DNA of 64,000 bases from Capitella teleta. Taxonomy: Eukaryota; Annelida; Polychaeta; Capitellidae. Location of the stretch: positions 203,135 to 267,134 of the forward strand of contig KB301027.1 of assembly GCA_000328365.1 (NCBI GenBank), in the 5' to 3' direction. The position numbers and the translations under genes were made by a program. Shown here piece after piece: positions 39,020-53,357 of the stretch (the first letter of the stretch is position 1; each line of letters begins with the position of its first letter). The notes beneath the pieces are model-generated. The model was not told the origin of the DNA, did no database searches, and saw only the letters and a program-made list of their open reading frames with translations.

Positions 39020-40870
39020 TTCTATCTTGCTTAGGTGCCAGTCTGTGACAGTTAAATTAAATGCCAATCACTGCTGCACAGGGTTCCATTGCAAATAGGA
39101 CATTCCCTTCCAAGTACTGAAAGTGCAAGGCAGTGGGAAGGCAAAGGGGTCTCAAGGGAAAGGACTACGTGGCGCGGGGTGTGCAAACCCAATTGCACAT
39201 TTGCATAGGCGGATACGGCTGTCAGGCAAACTGTGGCGTTAGGAGATCATGCGCCTTCATGCTGTTGTTCTAATGTTCCAGTGCTTTCTCTCGCCCCCAT
39301 CCCCCCTTTCACGTGATATGATTTCCTTGTACCACCACAATCCGTTGTCTATCAGATGTATGCTTTAGATGTATTTTTAGAGGGCTACCTTTCATTATTT
39401 TGATTAGTGAGAATCATCGCTCACACCGCATGAGATGGAAACCCATGCAATATGTATCATTGCATAATCGCTATGCAAGTACGTTGTGGATAGAAACATA
39501 TGCACTCACATTATATACCTTACATGGAATATGCACAAGATTACTTTTTTGATATTTTTTCCGTTGAATTTGCAGCGTTATTCAATAACAATGACATAAC
39601 ACATGATATAGATGGACAAAGACATAATGTACATACGATTCAGTGAAATATTTGGTATTATATAATAATTATATAATAATTATATAATAATAACGTCATA
39701 ATACGATGCACTGATGACGCAAATAAGCGTTTCCAAGAGTAGACCCAGATCACTGATTGCTCATTTTTTTACAGTAATTATTCCAAGAAATCGTTTCGTG
39801 ATAACATTCTTCTCGTGACAGTTTTGACAGCTTTGTGTTTCAGCAAATTACAACCCAAAAATTGCAAGAATACACCACTCAGACTCCTATTATATTGAAA
39901 AGTGGCTACAACATCAAACAAAAGAAAACCAAACCTCAATCACACGAATCATTGGAAGAATGCAGCTATGAAATTGCAAACTATTCCGCAGACGAATCGA
40001 AGAAATCCAATAACCGACCCTGACATCATTGCATGACTCACATTCAAAGCTAAAAACCACCATCTCCCAATAGAATTTGCAGTTTGGAGGGAGGCAAAGT
40101 ACACACTAGTTTCCATGCCCTTCCACATGAACGCACAGATAGCCCCACTCCATCACTCTCCACACTCCACTCGCCCTCCTTACTCCACACGAGTCCCTGT
40201 GTGACTCCAGTGCTACCCAGAGGACGAAATTGACGCTACCCTTTTTGAGCCAACACAACATACATACCACATACTGTTCTTTTGATAACATATTGATGCT
40301 CATCTCGAAGGCCTGATCTTTAATTAGGGAGTGTGGTTTGCTTGGGGCGTCTTGTTATTAGACAAATTTCTGTCTGGATTTAGTGGTTTGTTTATATTTC
40401 GTGGCGCAAGATGGCAAGAGGATCGGAGACTTCAAACAGAAATGATACGTTGTATATTTATTCCAGAGGTGTCAGTGCTTCAGTAAAACTGACAGATAAA
40501 CAGACCACAAAATGTGGATAGAGCAATGCATCCACAGACTGTTACATCACTTCTGGTGAAATATGTAATATACTTATGTCTTACAAAAAAGTAAATCAAT
40601 ATCCCATACATACAAGAAATCAGTGAGACTCTTGAACAAGGGTAGGCAGCATCAATATAGTACATTTGTTGATTGCATCACTTTCCCTTGCGTGCATGGA
40701 CCATTGCCTGATTCACTTTGTGTCGTTTTGTTTCATTTGGGGAGCACAGGATTTGTCTTGTTGTTCACCGACTGTAATCGATTGGCACAGAATCGAATCC
40801 GCGTGGGATTACGGAAGTCAATTCAAATCGGATTCACGACAAGCTGAATTGACCTCTGCTTAGCGATTGC
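39020..40870 (+). repeat. Old partial copy of the 39-57 kb low-copy repeat family
   Basis: 39022-39245 resembles 43660-43850 (same order: AAATTAAATG, CAATCACT, ATTCCATTGCAA-like, then GTGCAAACC and AATTGCACA). 40045-40235 resembles 47015-47215 and 50955-51085. 40640-40870 resembles 51160-51345. These are diverged and scattered blocks in plus orientation. Confidence 0.6.
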
Positions 40871-43097
40871 ATGTCCAGGTTTTATTGTGTTGCAAACCTC
40901 GCTTAGTGGGCTACTACTGGATATAATATGTGTATATACATGTATACCATGCATGCCTTTGTTATTTGTACGTAATTTCTGCTTTCGGTCGAAATTGTGT
41001 AGTAATCACATGGACTTCCGGATGACAACGGTTGACAACTTTGCATTGCAATGATTCTCCTATTTATCAGTACTCTTAGCCACAACTCGGCACCCTGGTC
41101 CTCTCCTTTGTTTGTCCTCACCCTCTGAGACTTCCACTAGTCTTTTCTAACTCTCTCTTGTCTCCGTGGAAGGCTCAGCGAAGTACGAGTGTCACCAAAA
41201 AAGTACAAGCGCTCTGTGTACATGTCTGAAGCATGACAGGTTTCTGACGTACGGGGCCTGTTTGTCAGGCTGTCTGGCAATGTTGAGGGTCTGACTCAGA
41301 TCTTCCCTTGTATTGGAAACAGTGACATCATTGTCCCTCCACTCCGCTCTGATTTTAGTTGTTACATAACTGCCCCATTTTCTTTGTCTTTTTCTCGAGT
41401 CGAGGGCTCCGGATTCAATTACTCTGCAAGTGGAAGGGTTTGTCTTATTTTGGATCGTCTTGTCCTGATTTGGTTTCACGGGTTAACTTTATCTGTCCTT
41501 TTATTTTTACTTCAACACGTGACTATGTACATTTTGATCCATAATGGCTTACTTACTACCATCATAATTAAATTTGCATAAACTGATTTCCACTTTGTTC
41601 AGAATATGTTATCCTGAATAAGACTCAATGCACTTATTCTCATTCCAGATTAGACTAAGCAATAGAGGAGTAAGGGAACCAATGGAAGATTATCCAACCA
41701 CCCCGATTGCTTATCTCTCTCGTCAAACCTTTTTGCGCACACATGAAATGTCTCACGAAACTCATCTGATGCCATCGCAGTATGTATCCATACGCCATAC
41801 TCCTGCAGAGCTATCAAGATTCCTACCGATCTGTTTCTCTCCAGGGCAATGATAAATGATCTGAAATCGCTGCATGGAGCTCAAAGCGATAAATCTCGCG
41901 ATGCATCCATTTGGTTTTTGCTCTCTAGGCACTAGTGCGTATATGTTTTTCATACGCCAACGTCATTTCGGTTTCTTTTCGGGATTTTTTTTTTTTTTTT
42001 TTTTTTTTGCTCTCTCCAGACGTATTATTGTATTGAACACTCATCCTCATAGGATTGGGTATAATGTGTTAAAATATACATTTACTGAGTCACTTTGAGT
42101 GAATCGATTATTAATTTTAGTTCTTAGTTCATTATTGACATATTTGGGTTTGACAAGATATTATTATTGCACGTAATGACCTTCACTTAGTTGGTACGCC
42201 CCCCACCCCTTCAACATTGCAATGTGGAACCGTTCTTGGCATTTTTGTACGTATAGCTTTTACTTGAATGCATGAAACTGCGTCTGACATTTGCAGTTGC
42301 TACAAAGTGGAATATTGCTCCCTAGATGCAATTACACTGTCTCTTCATGGCACTCTACGAATGTATTGAGCGATATCCACCATACGCAACGGAACAAGAA
42401 GTAAACTATAAACTGAGAGATTGGGACTCATGTGAGATCTGAACGCGGATGAATGAATTTTACAATTCACTCTTCGAGACAAACTACAGATGCTGGTTGC
42501 AAAAGGTAGAGTTCATTAGTTATTTCAGTCTTAGAATACAGAAAAAAGCGCCGCCGTACAGGTTAAATGTACATCAGGATTGCTTCACATGCACATTACA
42601 GAAGGCTCGTCTTTATCCAGGGAGAATAAAGACAGGGTAAGCACCTGGATATTCCATCGATTACATTTGATTGAAATAACGATCCTAGATCATTGGACCA
42701 CAAATTCTTGCAAATTGTATGCGTCCCTAGTTCTCTCGCGCTTATGCATGGTAATAATGCGTTCCCTGTTATGACTTAATTACGAAAAAGACTCACTAAT
42801 TAGAACAGACAACGAAATAATATACATTGTGCAGTATTTAATGACGTTCTTCCAAAATAATTTATCATCTAGCCAGAAACATTAGGTAAAATAATAAGGT
42901 AATATAAATTGTGATGGTCTACGATCTTAATTACCTCAATTGTCTTATCAAGCATTACAGTAAGTATGGATTTTACATTAAAGTGTTTCTGAGCTGCTGG
43001 CGGACAGCAGAGCGTTAACTCCATGTTGATTTTTTTCAACCTCTTATCTGTCTTTTGTGACTGATGCAACGGCGCCTGTATCTATTGCCATTACCAA
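40871..43097. other. No gene recognised; poly-T run
   Basis: A long poly-T stretch lies at about 41988-42008. Short open frames show no domain. Possible further decayed repeat blocks cannot be resolved by eye. Confidence 0.4.
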
Positions 43098-44215
43098 CAT
43101 TCAGAACATGTCCTGAGGATCTTCCTGTAATAACCCATCAGTGGGCTGCATACAAAGCCCCTCGTCCTTCCTTTCTCCCTTTCACTGACAGTAATCCCCC
43201 CTAGACGTGCTGCATGGCATTATCCCTAATACCCTCGTGACACGTCCAATGTACTAGCCCCTCTGACCCCAATCCGAACCGGTCCTGAGAACAGTGGCCA
43301 CTGCCAAAAATGGAGGCTGAGATATCATGTACTCATTTCTCAATGAACGACCTTGTGCGTAGATCCCTCTTTATGGATATCCAAAGTGGTGCTTCAGGAA
43401 GTGAATTTGTTTATTTTGTATCAGTTAATAGTATCTATAGCAACCACATGAATGATCAGCAATCCTATACAAACAAGTGTATTGCATTGTTGTGTTCAGG
43501 GGCATTCAAATTTTCAAGGATATTTTTAGCAAGCATATTATCACTGAGACAGAATTACAATTTTATAAAATGACAGTATAGCAACAAGCATACAGGACGC
43601 AAAATGTGGATTACTTATTAATGTCAGCATTCAATGAAGAATGGAGGTGAAAGTCTATCTTGCTTTAGTTCCAGTGACATTTAAATTAAATGTCAATCAC
43701 TCCCACACAGAATTCCATTGCAATTTCCAAGAACTGAGAGAGCAAGCGAGTAAACCAATAAATCCACAGGGAGAAAGTGGGAGTAAGAGAAGACCTCAAA
43801 GGTACAGGCAAGACGGGGAGGGTGTGCAAACCTAATTGCACAGATTATGTGAGAATGCAATTCCCTTGTCCCTCATGCGAGACACTGGTTTTGTCCCACT
43901 TGCAGCTGTGTCTTTCATTTTTCATTCCCTGATATGTCCTTTTTCCGCAGCCCACGTAATGAGAGCTCTCTTAGAGTATGACTCATCGCCCTTTACGACC
44001 TACTGTCATGATATCCACAAGTTACAAAGGCAAGTAAACTAATGATCTCTTTCGAATGAAACATCTTTAATACCACACAGAGAGTATATCACCCACCACA
44101 AGATGATGAGGATGATGATTTCTCATATGAAACAAGATGCCACTTAAAGCTGACAGGATTCTTTATAAAAGATGACAAACGTTCCATCAGGGAACCCTTT
44201 GTTAGCACGATTCCT

Positions 44216-44258
<43 letters not shown>

Positions 44259-45100
44259 ATATCTTTATTCATACACACAAGTGGTATAAAATGAACAGAA
44301 AAAAAATACATCAATAAAAAATTAAAAAAATTAAAACAAAAAAATAAAAAAATAAAAATCAAACAAACAAAACAAAAAATCAACAAAAATCATAGACACT
44401 CTTACATGTTTTCACATGGTGCATATATAATCCACAATATCGGAGAAGTGCTGGTGCATCCACAAATAGGGTTTCTTTCTTGGAAAATGTCTTTCATGTG
44501 AGGACATTTATGGTCGTATATCCAAATAATCATATGTGTGCACCATCTTTAATCCGGAGTGTTTTATTTCTTGTGAGGTTACACGATACTTTTATCTTTT
44601 TAGTCTTCGCTATAATACGAATTGCGTCCAATGGTAAAATTCAAAACCACAAAAAGGGAAGAAAAGGGATATGAATGTACAGTCACCCTATGCAACATGA
44701 TTTCTACATAATCTGCATACTGAAGATGACATGACAAACTGGATCTAATGAAGCGCGCATTGCAGAGAGTAACATTGGAGATGTACTCCAATAAGCAATG
44801 TGAGATAATAGGGAGAAGGAATTAGCACTTTGTATGTGAGGGTCTTGTGCCATCCTCTATGATGCTACAATGATGGTCTTCATCGATCAGAATAAGCATA
44901 AAAAAGCGGAGTTATGATTGATAGCAGACGCAGATAATGGAGACCGATGTGAAAGCATTGAAGATAATTGAGGAGAATGGAAAATGGACACCAAATCAGA
45001 ATCACCTACGCAATCTGCCAGCATCAGATTTCTCCCTTTCAACTGCATCTGCCTGAGCAGGTGTGCAGTTATGTTCGTTTGCCCCTTGATATATCGTCTC
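43098..45100 (+). repeat. Low-copy repeat block A, plus copy
   Basis: This block is nearly identical to the reverse complement of 51575-53357, apart from a roughly 235-bp insertion at 44215-44455. Peptides such as EAEISCTHFSMND and RNLMLADCVGDSD are shared only because the DNA is nearly identical. Frames are cut differently in the copies, so coding is doubtful. The high identity means recent duplication or gene conversion. Confidence 0.85.
44215..44455 (-). mobile_element. LINE 3' tail inserted in block A
   Basis: The segment is absent from the inverted copy of block A, where CCTTTAATAA joins almost directly to GCATCCACAAA. On the minus strand it ends GTATGAATAAAGATATGT followed by ATT repeats. 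That is a retroposon 3' end with a microsatellite tail. It inserted after, or was lost during, the block duplication. Confidence 0.6.
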
Positions 45101-46364
45101 TCCTCTTTAAGTATATGCCTATATTTTGCAGACTGCAAAGTGATCTCTAGTTGTATAACACAATATTAATCATTGTGATTATCCTTGTTATAACTAGTGA
45201 TTGGCGAATAATATATTATAGATGGTTTTCCAAACACCCTCGACTGATACTTCGAGCAGTAGATATTCGTCTTTAGTGATTATGTAGCCAAATATAGACC
45301 CACTCCTTTGCAGCCACACCCCGGCTTTAGCATAACGATTTAAATTTCTGACACCTGATTCGGCTAGATATAAAAATGATCATTATAGCGTTTTTAGTAA
45401 TTAAGACCTCCAATGGTATTTCCAGTGAGTAGCTTGCTAATTAAAAGTGAATTCATTTATTCCTAGCATTTTATTAATTATTTGAGCATTGTGGTTATAC
45501 ATAGCTCATTACCTCTGGGCACTCCCTCGTACATAATGACCGTTATAATAATTCATGGTTCATTACCTCAATAACCCAATACCTGAGCATCTCAATAATA
45601 AGGGACTGTTTACAATGAATTCCATCAAAACTGTGGAAACATCAGCCACGCTGACTATGACAGGCGGTATGTGTTTAATGCATTAATTAAGTTATTGATT
45701 AACATTTTAGACATTTACCACATATGCAGATCCCATTTTAAATTTGACATGGAGAACATATTTAGATCTTAATATGGTAGGTTTAGATTAGAATTGATAC
45801 CAGCAGTGCATTATTGTGACCAATATGGGGGAATGATTTTGATAGGCGTGCCAATTAATTATAACGCTAATTAGAAGTTCCAGTAAATATTTTGTTTGGC
45901 ACCACCTCCATTATTGATTAGTGTGGCCTTAGGAAGGTGGGTATAGTACTTGCACATGTTGGTGGTTTATTAGCCATAAGCCACGGTACAATCAAGTCCA
46001 ATTAGTGATTCACAATATTCGGATATCCGTTGCATTATTTTCATTTAAACCTGAAGCTTTAAATGATAGACAAAATTCGTTGAAGTCCAGAGTCCAAATT
46101 CGAAGCTTCGACCCTCACTAATAATAAGTTAATAACCCATCTCAACTTAGTGTATGTAGTATGCTTGTACTGTAGCTGATATACAATTATACACCTTGCA
46201 AATTGAATTAAAACACGATAGCATTCCTGCCATACCACTAAAGGACTGCGTTTAGTAAGAATTCGTTTATTGATAAATGGCAATTAATCATTTTACGGAA
46301 ATGAACCACATCTCTCTGCATTTGATTATATCACCCAAAAAAAATCCACCAAGTAGAGCACAAT

Positions 46365-47820
46365 CAATCTTCGTTTTCTGTCAATTTGGAATGACTGCGA
46401 AACATGATGTAATCACCGCGGAATGTTGCTTTTCGGTCTGTGTATTTGCTATCGTCGTTCTTGATTCAGACTCAGAGCTAGGAAATATATATTATTGGCT
46501 TTATAATTCCATTGATCGAATACAAGTGTACTGGACACTATATGTATGCATGTAGTTTCGTGTTTGTTGAGTCGTAAATTATGAGTGGAGTTACTCTCAT
46601 TGGGCTTTCAATATTTAAGCTTCGAGGCAAGAAAAAGGGAGAATAATCAAGAGACCATCTGCCGTATACAAGCTATGCAGTGCAAATCTAGGTTTGCAAT
46701 GTGTACAATTGTGTAATGTTTAAAGCATGCATTATTTTGTCGCAAGAATGGCTCTCGAAAATTATGTTTTCTTCAGTAGCAATGTGTAGACAGAACCATG
46801 CTCGGACGTTTAATCACAAACATAAGTTTTCATATCCTAATTTGATATGAAGCATGAAATACAGCAGCGTCGTATTCCTTCAGCTGTCGTAGCTCTTGAG
46901 TCTCCAAAGAATCGATGACATTCAATAATCCTTTTGGTCTACAGAAACATCTTGGATGAAGAATGTGCAAGATCGCCTTTTATGCCAGTGTCTGCGTGAA
47001 CTCACATCCGTTGCTAAAATCCATCACTTCCCAATGGAATTGCAGTTTTAGCAATAAAACAACAGAACGAGAATGTCAGCCACAATATACGACGTGCTAT
47101 TCTCAATGCTCTTCCACTTGAACGAACAGAAAAGCTCCTCTCCATCACTCTCTACTCTCTTTGTACTCTCTCCTTGGAGCACAGTGGTTCCCGTGTGACT
47201 TGGGTGCTATCCCGAGGTCGATTATCATGCCGCCTTTTTACGGCCTGCATTACAGAGATATCGCATGTAGTGTCATTCGTTTCTTTGAAAAACTGCCAAA
47301 TAGAAAGCCTTTGGTTTCGAGAGCAAGTGGCGTAGGTGTTGATGTTTGCATTTTGAGGTGTGAGATAGCAATTGGATCAAAAGATATACTCAGTCTGGAT
47401 AATTTCAGTTTGAAGATATCCATCCTGACGATGCGATAGCATAACCCCACACGAGTGAGATGCAAAGGGCAAAAGATGCACTGAGGCTGGTGGAACTTGT
47501 CACATATGTGTACATCAGTAGGGTTAACTCACTGAAATTCAACACTCCAGGGTGATATGGTTGGAGCTGTGCCTTGATTTACTCTCGTACATCAGGTCCA
47601 CGTAATATTGTGTTTCTAATTCCATCCAAAGTGTATAGCTCCGTATCCCTTGCACAATAACAAATTCCTCGTCTGGCAGATGCTCTATTTTGTTCTGTCT
47701 TATGTCAGTTTTATAATCAAACAGGCTGTTGAAAGTCTGGGTATCAAAATCGGGACATTTGGATGATTTGTATGATCTGATATGAACCATTTGCCAGACT
47801 GACTTCACATTTGGTTGAAG
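46365..47820 (+). repeat. Low-copy repeat block B, plus copy
   Basis: It matches the reverse complement of 55141-57035, with insertions in the latter. The shared stretch from 46860 to 47820 is the most similar part. No conserved domain is found in any frame. Confidence 0.8.
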
Positions 47821-48599
47821 ATCTTCGTCTCTGTAAGTGGAAGAAGTTAGATAAGGGAACATCTTTGCCGATTGCTTATGTCAGTGCAATGATTGTTTCG
47901 CAGTTTCTGCTGTACGCACTCAGCTTTGTACTAAGACGCCCTGGGTTCCAAAGGTTCCACAGACCAATGAAGCAGCACAGATCCCTGGCGCATGCGCATT
48001 CAGCTATATTGTAGGGTTATTAATCCGAGAAAGATAAGTTTATCAAAGCTGACGAGTGAAACAGAAATATCAATCGAAGTAAACAGAAACGTTGTTGAAT
48101 GATACTTTTTTGTTCCGGGATTTTGATCGACTAGTGATCATACAAATGTACCCCTCAATGAACCGAGCCAACTGGTCGATCTCTCTATTTTACTTGAGCA
48201 TTATGGCAAGAAATGGAATACTCTGACGTCATAATAAAATTAACATTGCTATCAATGTTACCCGGAAAAGTGAAACTTCTTTTGTTTAGCTCTCATAGAT
48301 CTTAAAGCATAAGGCACGCATAGCTCACTGAAACGTATTCCAAAAGTAATTGCATGCACACAAAACAAACGTATTGCCAATTAATGAGCCGACCACGGTA
48401 GCTAGTGATCAAACATAATACGATGTTTCCTTACCAGGATTCATCCGCAAGTTGCATCGTTGCAGCACAGTTGTCGGTCTATTGAATCCATTTAGTTGCT
48501 TGTTGTGCATTAAGGGACAAGAAATGTGATTTAGAGCTCAATAAGACTTTTGAAACATGCGATATTGTCCAAACACTTGCCGTATGCCACGTCTGTGTG

Positions 48600-48960
48600 A
48601 CCCACATGTGTAGTAGCCCTGCCATCATCCTTAATCTTCCTGCATTAACCCTGCTGCTATTCCCGCTCCCTTTTTGCTGACCACCCTTCACAGTCATCCC
48701 CTCCCAAAGTCACTTGAACATGCTGCCTGGGATTATCCCTGACACCCTGCTGATCAATGTACTACTCCCACACCCCTGCCCGGATCCACCCAGAGGAAAG
48801 TACTCACTCCGAAGATTGCATCGTGATTTGTGAATTGTACTTTGTCCTTAATGAACGAGGCAGTCTTGTGCATAGATCCCTCTCATTGGACATCAAATGC
48901 GATGTATGGCATGAAATTGCTCAAAGAGATTGGCTCTGTATCAGTAAATAGGATCTAGCA
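48600..48960 (+). repeat. Diverged partial copy of the start of block A
   Basis: It resembles 43110-43420 in the same order (TTATCCCTGA or TTATCCCTAA, ACCCTCGTG-like, CAATGTACTA, then AATGAACGA and GCATAGATCCCTCT). It lies after block B in the same orientation. This suggests an ancestral order of block B followed by block A. Confidence 0.6.
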
Positions 48961-49246
48961 ATAGCATTCAAGATCAGCCAGCTGATAAGCATTAATTCTC
49001 TTCTCTTTTTACCCCTGTTTCAATATATAACAATGAAATTGAAGTTTAGTATTAGAACACTGGAATTACTGAAAAGGCATTCGCTCAGCATAATTCCATG
49101 CTTCTTTAATAAACATCTACGCCCTTTTTATCTTGCTGCGTGTTCGTTGCGTCTAAATTGGAAAGTTGACTTTTACCTTCAAGTACGAGGATTTAGGGTA
49201 AATGGTAGAGCACAATAAAGGTAGCGAGGGATGTGTAAAAAGGGCC

Positions 49247-49659
49247 TTACAAAGGCTTATGTGTCCATCCCTGGAACAACCTCATTCATCCTCCCTATCT
49301 ACTTGTTTTCCTTGCATTCCCCATCCTCTCTTTTCTACCGTAAATCATATCCATGTTTTCTTTGTGCATTATTATTATGATTGATGATCGCCATCGGTCT
49401 GCCGCCGTATTGCACGCCATCAAAACTTCCAGCTTCTCTTATCGAGTGCGAAATTTTACAGTTTTAAAGTGTTCTGAGACATTCGATAGGAGAATCGCTG
49501 TGAGTTTCTTGTCTAGATTTTTTTAAACATATGGTGGCAGTCCCTCAGTGGAACCGTGTTGTTTTTAACGTCGTCATTTTTAATGGATTGTGGGTGTTCG
49601 GCCTGTGATTATATGGCTCCGTTTCACAAGCGTAAAATTATCTCTGTTATAAATTATAG
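49247..49659 (+). repeat. 413-bp direct repeat, left of the gap
   Basis: Same length and order as 49848-50260, with about five single-base differences (roughly 1 percent). Confidence 0.95.
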
Positions 49660-49797
49660 CCACGATAATGAACTTCAATAAAGACATTATGCAAATAATC
49701 ATCATTGATCAGAGCATTTCCAAGAAAGCGCCAGGATTTAGTCATTATTCTCACACGAAATAATACACGAATGTATTTTCGGGTGACATCATTGCAG

Positions 49798-49847
49798 NNN
49801 NNNNNNNNNNNNNNNNNNNNNNNNNNNNNNNNNNNNNNNNNNNNNNN
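49798..49847. other. Assembly gap, 50 N
   Basis: Exactly 50 N bases. The fixed round size suggests a placeholder rather than a measured length. Confidence 0.99.
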
Positions 49848-50260
49848 TTACAAAGGCTTATGTGTCAATCCCTGGAACAACCTCATTCATCCTCCCTATC
49901 TACTTGTTTTCCTTGCATTCCCCATCCTCTCTTTTCTACCGTAAATCATATCCATGTTTTCTTTGTGCATTATTATTATGATTGATGATCGCCATCGGTC
50001 TGCCGCCGTATTGCACGCCATCAAAACTTCCAGCTTCTCTTATCGAGTGCGAAATTTTACAGTTTTAAAGTGTTCTGAGACATCCGATAGGAGAATCGCT
50101 GTGAGTTCCTTGTCTAGATTTTTTTAAACATATGGTGGCAGTCCCTCAGTGGAACCGTGTTGTTTTTAACGTCGTCATTTTTAATGGATTGTGGGTGTTC
50201 GGCCTGTGATTATATGGCTCCGATTCACAAGCGTAAAATTATCGCTGTTATAAATTATAG
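49848..50260 (+). repeat. 413-bp direct repeat, right of the gap
   Basis: Second copy of 49247-49659. It begins at the first base after the gap, which favours an assembly origin such as unmerged alleles. Confidence 0.95.
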
Positions 50261-50829
50261 AAATTATAAATTATATAAATTATAAAAAAATTATGTCATG
50301 CCACGATTTCTTATCATAATACACTGTGGATCATGAAACGTACAGGAGCTTTTACATTCGAATGCATTTCTGATGATATGATCTAAACCTAATGTCCAAT
50401 GCCCAGCTCCGCTCGGGGTGAAACACAGCTCTGAGAAAGGCAAGCCAATAAACAAAGCAATTACCATTGAACCCCTTTAAATATTCACAAAATTGCTCCC
50501 CGTTCGACAGGATCACCAGTAAAAGAAGCCTCCTCATAGACATCCGCGCACATTGTAGGCACAAATGTCAATAATAACCTCATAGTAGAAGAACGCTTAC
50601 CATAAAGATATCAAACACTAGTGCGTAAAACCACTCCTGTGTGGATGAACCAATACTGTATAGCCACAATCAACTGGATGTCAACAGAACCCCACATGGT
50701 CCACCCTTGTGGATAACGCAATTTTAAAGCGAGGAATAGCATCCATTGATTCAATGAGCATCCTTACAGCATGCGCGAGCGAGTTTTCATTGTGCAAACA
50801 AACCCTTAAAAGCTGCTTACATCAGGTGC

Positions 50830-51345
50830 CCTTATCCCTCGTGGACTGCTGCAGCTTTTAAAACACAGAAGAATCGATGAAATCCAATAATCCTTCCCCG
50901 AGATGCACATCTTAGCGAATGAATTGCTAAAGACACCACTTATACACCAACTGCGTGATTCATTGCCAAAATCCATCATTTTCCCATAGAAATTGCAATT
51001 TCGAGGAAGGAGAATGTCAGACAAAATATACGGCGTGCCGTTCTCAATGCTCTTCCGCTTGGAAGCACAAAAGACCCCCGCCCCCTGTTCAGTCTTATAT
51101 TTACGTGTACTCACGACTCATATCGCTACCAAGAGCCATAATATGACACAACATATCATTTGAGATTACCAGGCATTGCCTTCTTTTTTTATATAGCTTC
51201 TGATCAATGAGATCACATTGCTTCATTCTGGAGATTTGTTGCTGTGTCCTGCAGGATCTGTAATCGATGGATGTCGGATCGGATCCGCAGAGAATTAGGA
51301 AAGTCAATTCACGTTGGATTCGCGCTAAGCTGACATGTCATCTGT
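50830..51345 (+). repeat. Diverged repeat blocks shared with 40.0-40.9 kb and 46.9-47.2 kb
   Basis: 50830-51085 follows the order of 46880-47130 (GAATCGATGA, then ATCCATCA, then ATTCTCAATGCTCTTCC). 51160-51345 resembles 40640-40870 (GTCAATTCA, GGATTCGCG or GGATTCACG, AAGCTGA). The similarity is clearly lower than between the inverted copies of blocks A and B. Confidence 0.6.
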
Positions 51346-51574
51346 AGAAAAATAAACCCCAATATCATCTTCTGGGCAATATCTAAAAGAGTTCTGTGTT
51401 GTCAGTGCAAATATTGCATTGACCAGTTACCTAATGGTATATTGACCTTATTATGTAGTGGATGCTGAATCAGTACAATTAATGTTTGAATACACTCAAC
51501 ACAACAAGTTTTTATTGGTGGAATTGACCCTGAATTACGATTAATGAAAGTTTTGGATACAATAGAAAGTCGAC

Positions 51575-53357
51575 ATATCAAGGGGCAAACGAACATATGA
51601 CTGCACACCTGCTCAGTCAGATGCAGTTGAAAGGGAGAAATCTGATGCTGGCAGATTGCGTAGGTGATTCTGATTTGGTGTCCATTTTCCATTCTCCTCA
51701 ATTATCTTCAATGCTTTCACATCGGTCTCCATTATCTACGTCTGCTATCAATCATAACTCCGCTTTTTTATGTATGCTTATTCTGATCGATGAAGACCAT
51801 CATTGTAACATTATAAAGGATGGCACAAGACCCTCACATACAAAGTGCGAATTCCTTCTCCTTATTATCTCACATTGCTTATTGGAGTACATCTCCAATG
51901 TTACTCTCTGCAATGCGTGCTTCATTAGATCCAGTTTGTTATGTCATCTTCACTATGCAGATTATGTAGAAATCATGTTGCATAGGGTGACTGTACATTC
52001 ATATCCCTTTTCTTCCCTTTTTGTGGTTTTGAATTTTACCATTGGACGCAATTCGTATTATAGCGAAGACTAAAAAGATAAAAAATATCGTATAACCTCG
52101 CAAAAAGATAAAACACTCCGGATTAAAGATGGCGCCCACATATGATTATCTGGATATACGACCATAAATGTCCTCACGCGAAAGAGATTTTCCAAGAAAG
52201 AAACCCACTTTGTGGATGCTATGTTTATTAAAGGAATCGTGCTAACAAAGGGTTCCCTGATGGAACGTTTGTCATTTTTATAAAGAATCATATCAGCTTT
52301 AAGTGGCATCTTGTTTCATATGAGAAATCATCATCCTCATCATCTTGTGGTGGGTGATATACTTTCTGTGTGGTATTAAAAATGTTTCATTCGAAAGAGA
52401 TCATTAGTTTACTTGCCTTTGTAACTTGTGGATATCATGACAGTAGGTCGTAAAGGGCGATGAGTCATACTCTAAGAGAGCTCTCATTACGTGGGCTGCG
52501 GAAAAAGGACATATCAGGGAATGAATAATGAAAGACACAGCTGCAAGTGGGACAAAACCAGTGTCTCGCATGAGGGACAAGGGAATTGCATTCTCACATA
52601 ATCTGTGCAAATAGGTTTGCACACCCTCCCCGTCTTGCCTGTACCTTTGAGGTCTTCTCTTACTCCCACTTTCTCCCTGTGGATTTATTGGTTTACTCGC
52701 TTGCTCTCTCAGTTCTTGGAAATTGCAATGGAATTCTGTGTGGGAGTGATTGACATTTAATTTAAATGTCACTGGAACTAAAGCAAGATAGACTTTCACC
52801 TCCGTTCTTCATTGAATGCTGACATTAATAAGTAATCCACATTTTGCGTCCTGTATGCTTGTTACTATACTGTCATTTTATAAAATTGTAATACTTTCTC
52901 AGTGATAATATGCTTGCTAAAAATATCCTTGAAAATCTGAATGCCCCTGAACACAACAATTAATGCAATACACTTGTTTGTATAGGATTGCTGATCATTC
53001 ATGTGGTTGCTATAGATACTATTAACTGATACAAAATAAACAAATTCACTTCCTGAAGCACCACTTTGGATATCCATAAAGAGGGATCTACGCACAAGGT
53101 CGTTCATTGAGAAATGAGTACATGATATCTCAGCCTCCATTTTTGGCAGTGGGCACTGTCCTCAGGACGGGTTCAGATTGGGGTCAGAGGGGCTAGTACA
53201 TTGGACGTGTCACGAGGGTATTAGGGATAATGCCATGCACCACGTCTAGGGAGGGATTACTGTCAGTGAAAGGGAGAAAGGAAGGACGAGGGGCTTTGTA
53301 TGCAGCCCACTGATGGGTTATTACAGGAAGATCCTCAGGACATGTTCTGAATGGCAG
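51575..53357 (-). repeat. Low-copy repeat block A, inverted copy
   Basis: Reverse complement of 43098-45100 without the LINE-tail insertion. A 158-codon plus-strand frame at 51597-52073 is broken in the other copy and is not counted as a gene. Confidence 0.85.

Noticed and set aside
51597-52073. 158-codon open frame in block A
   Set aside because: The nearly identical copy at 44.6-45.1 kb is interrupted, no domain is visible, and there are no matching splice sites.
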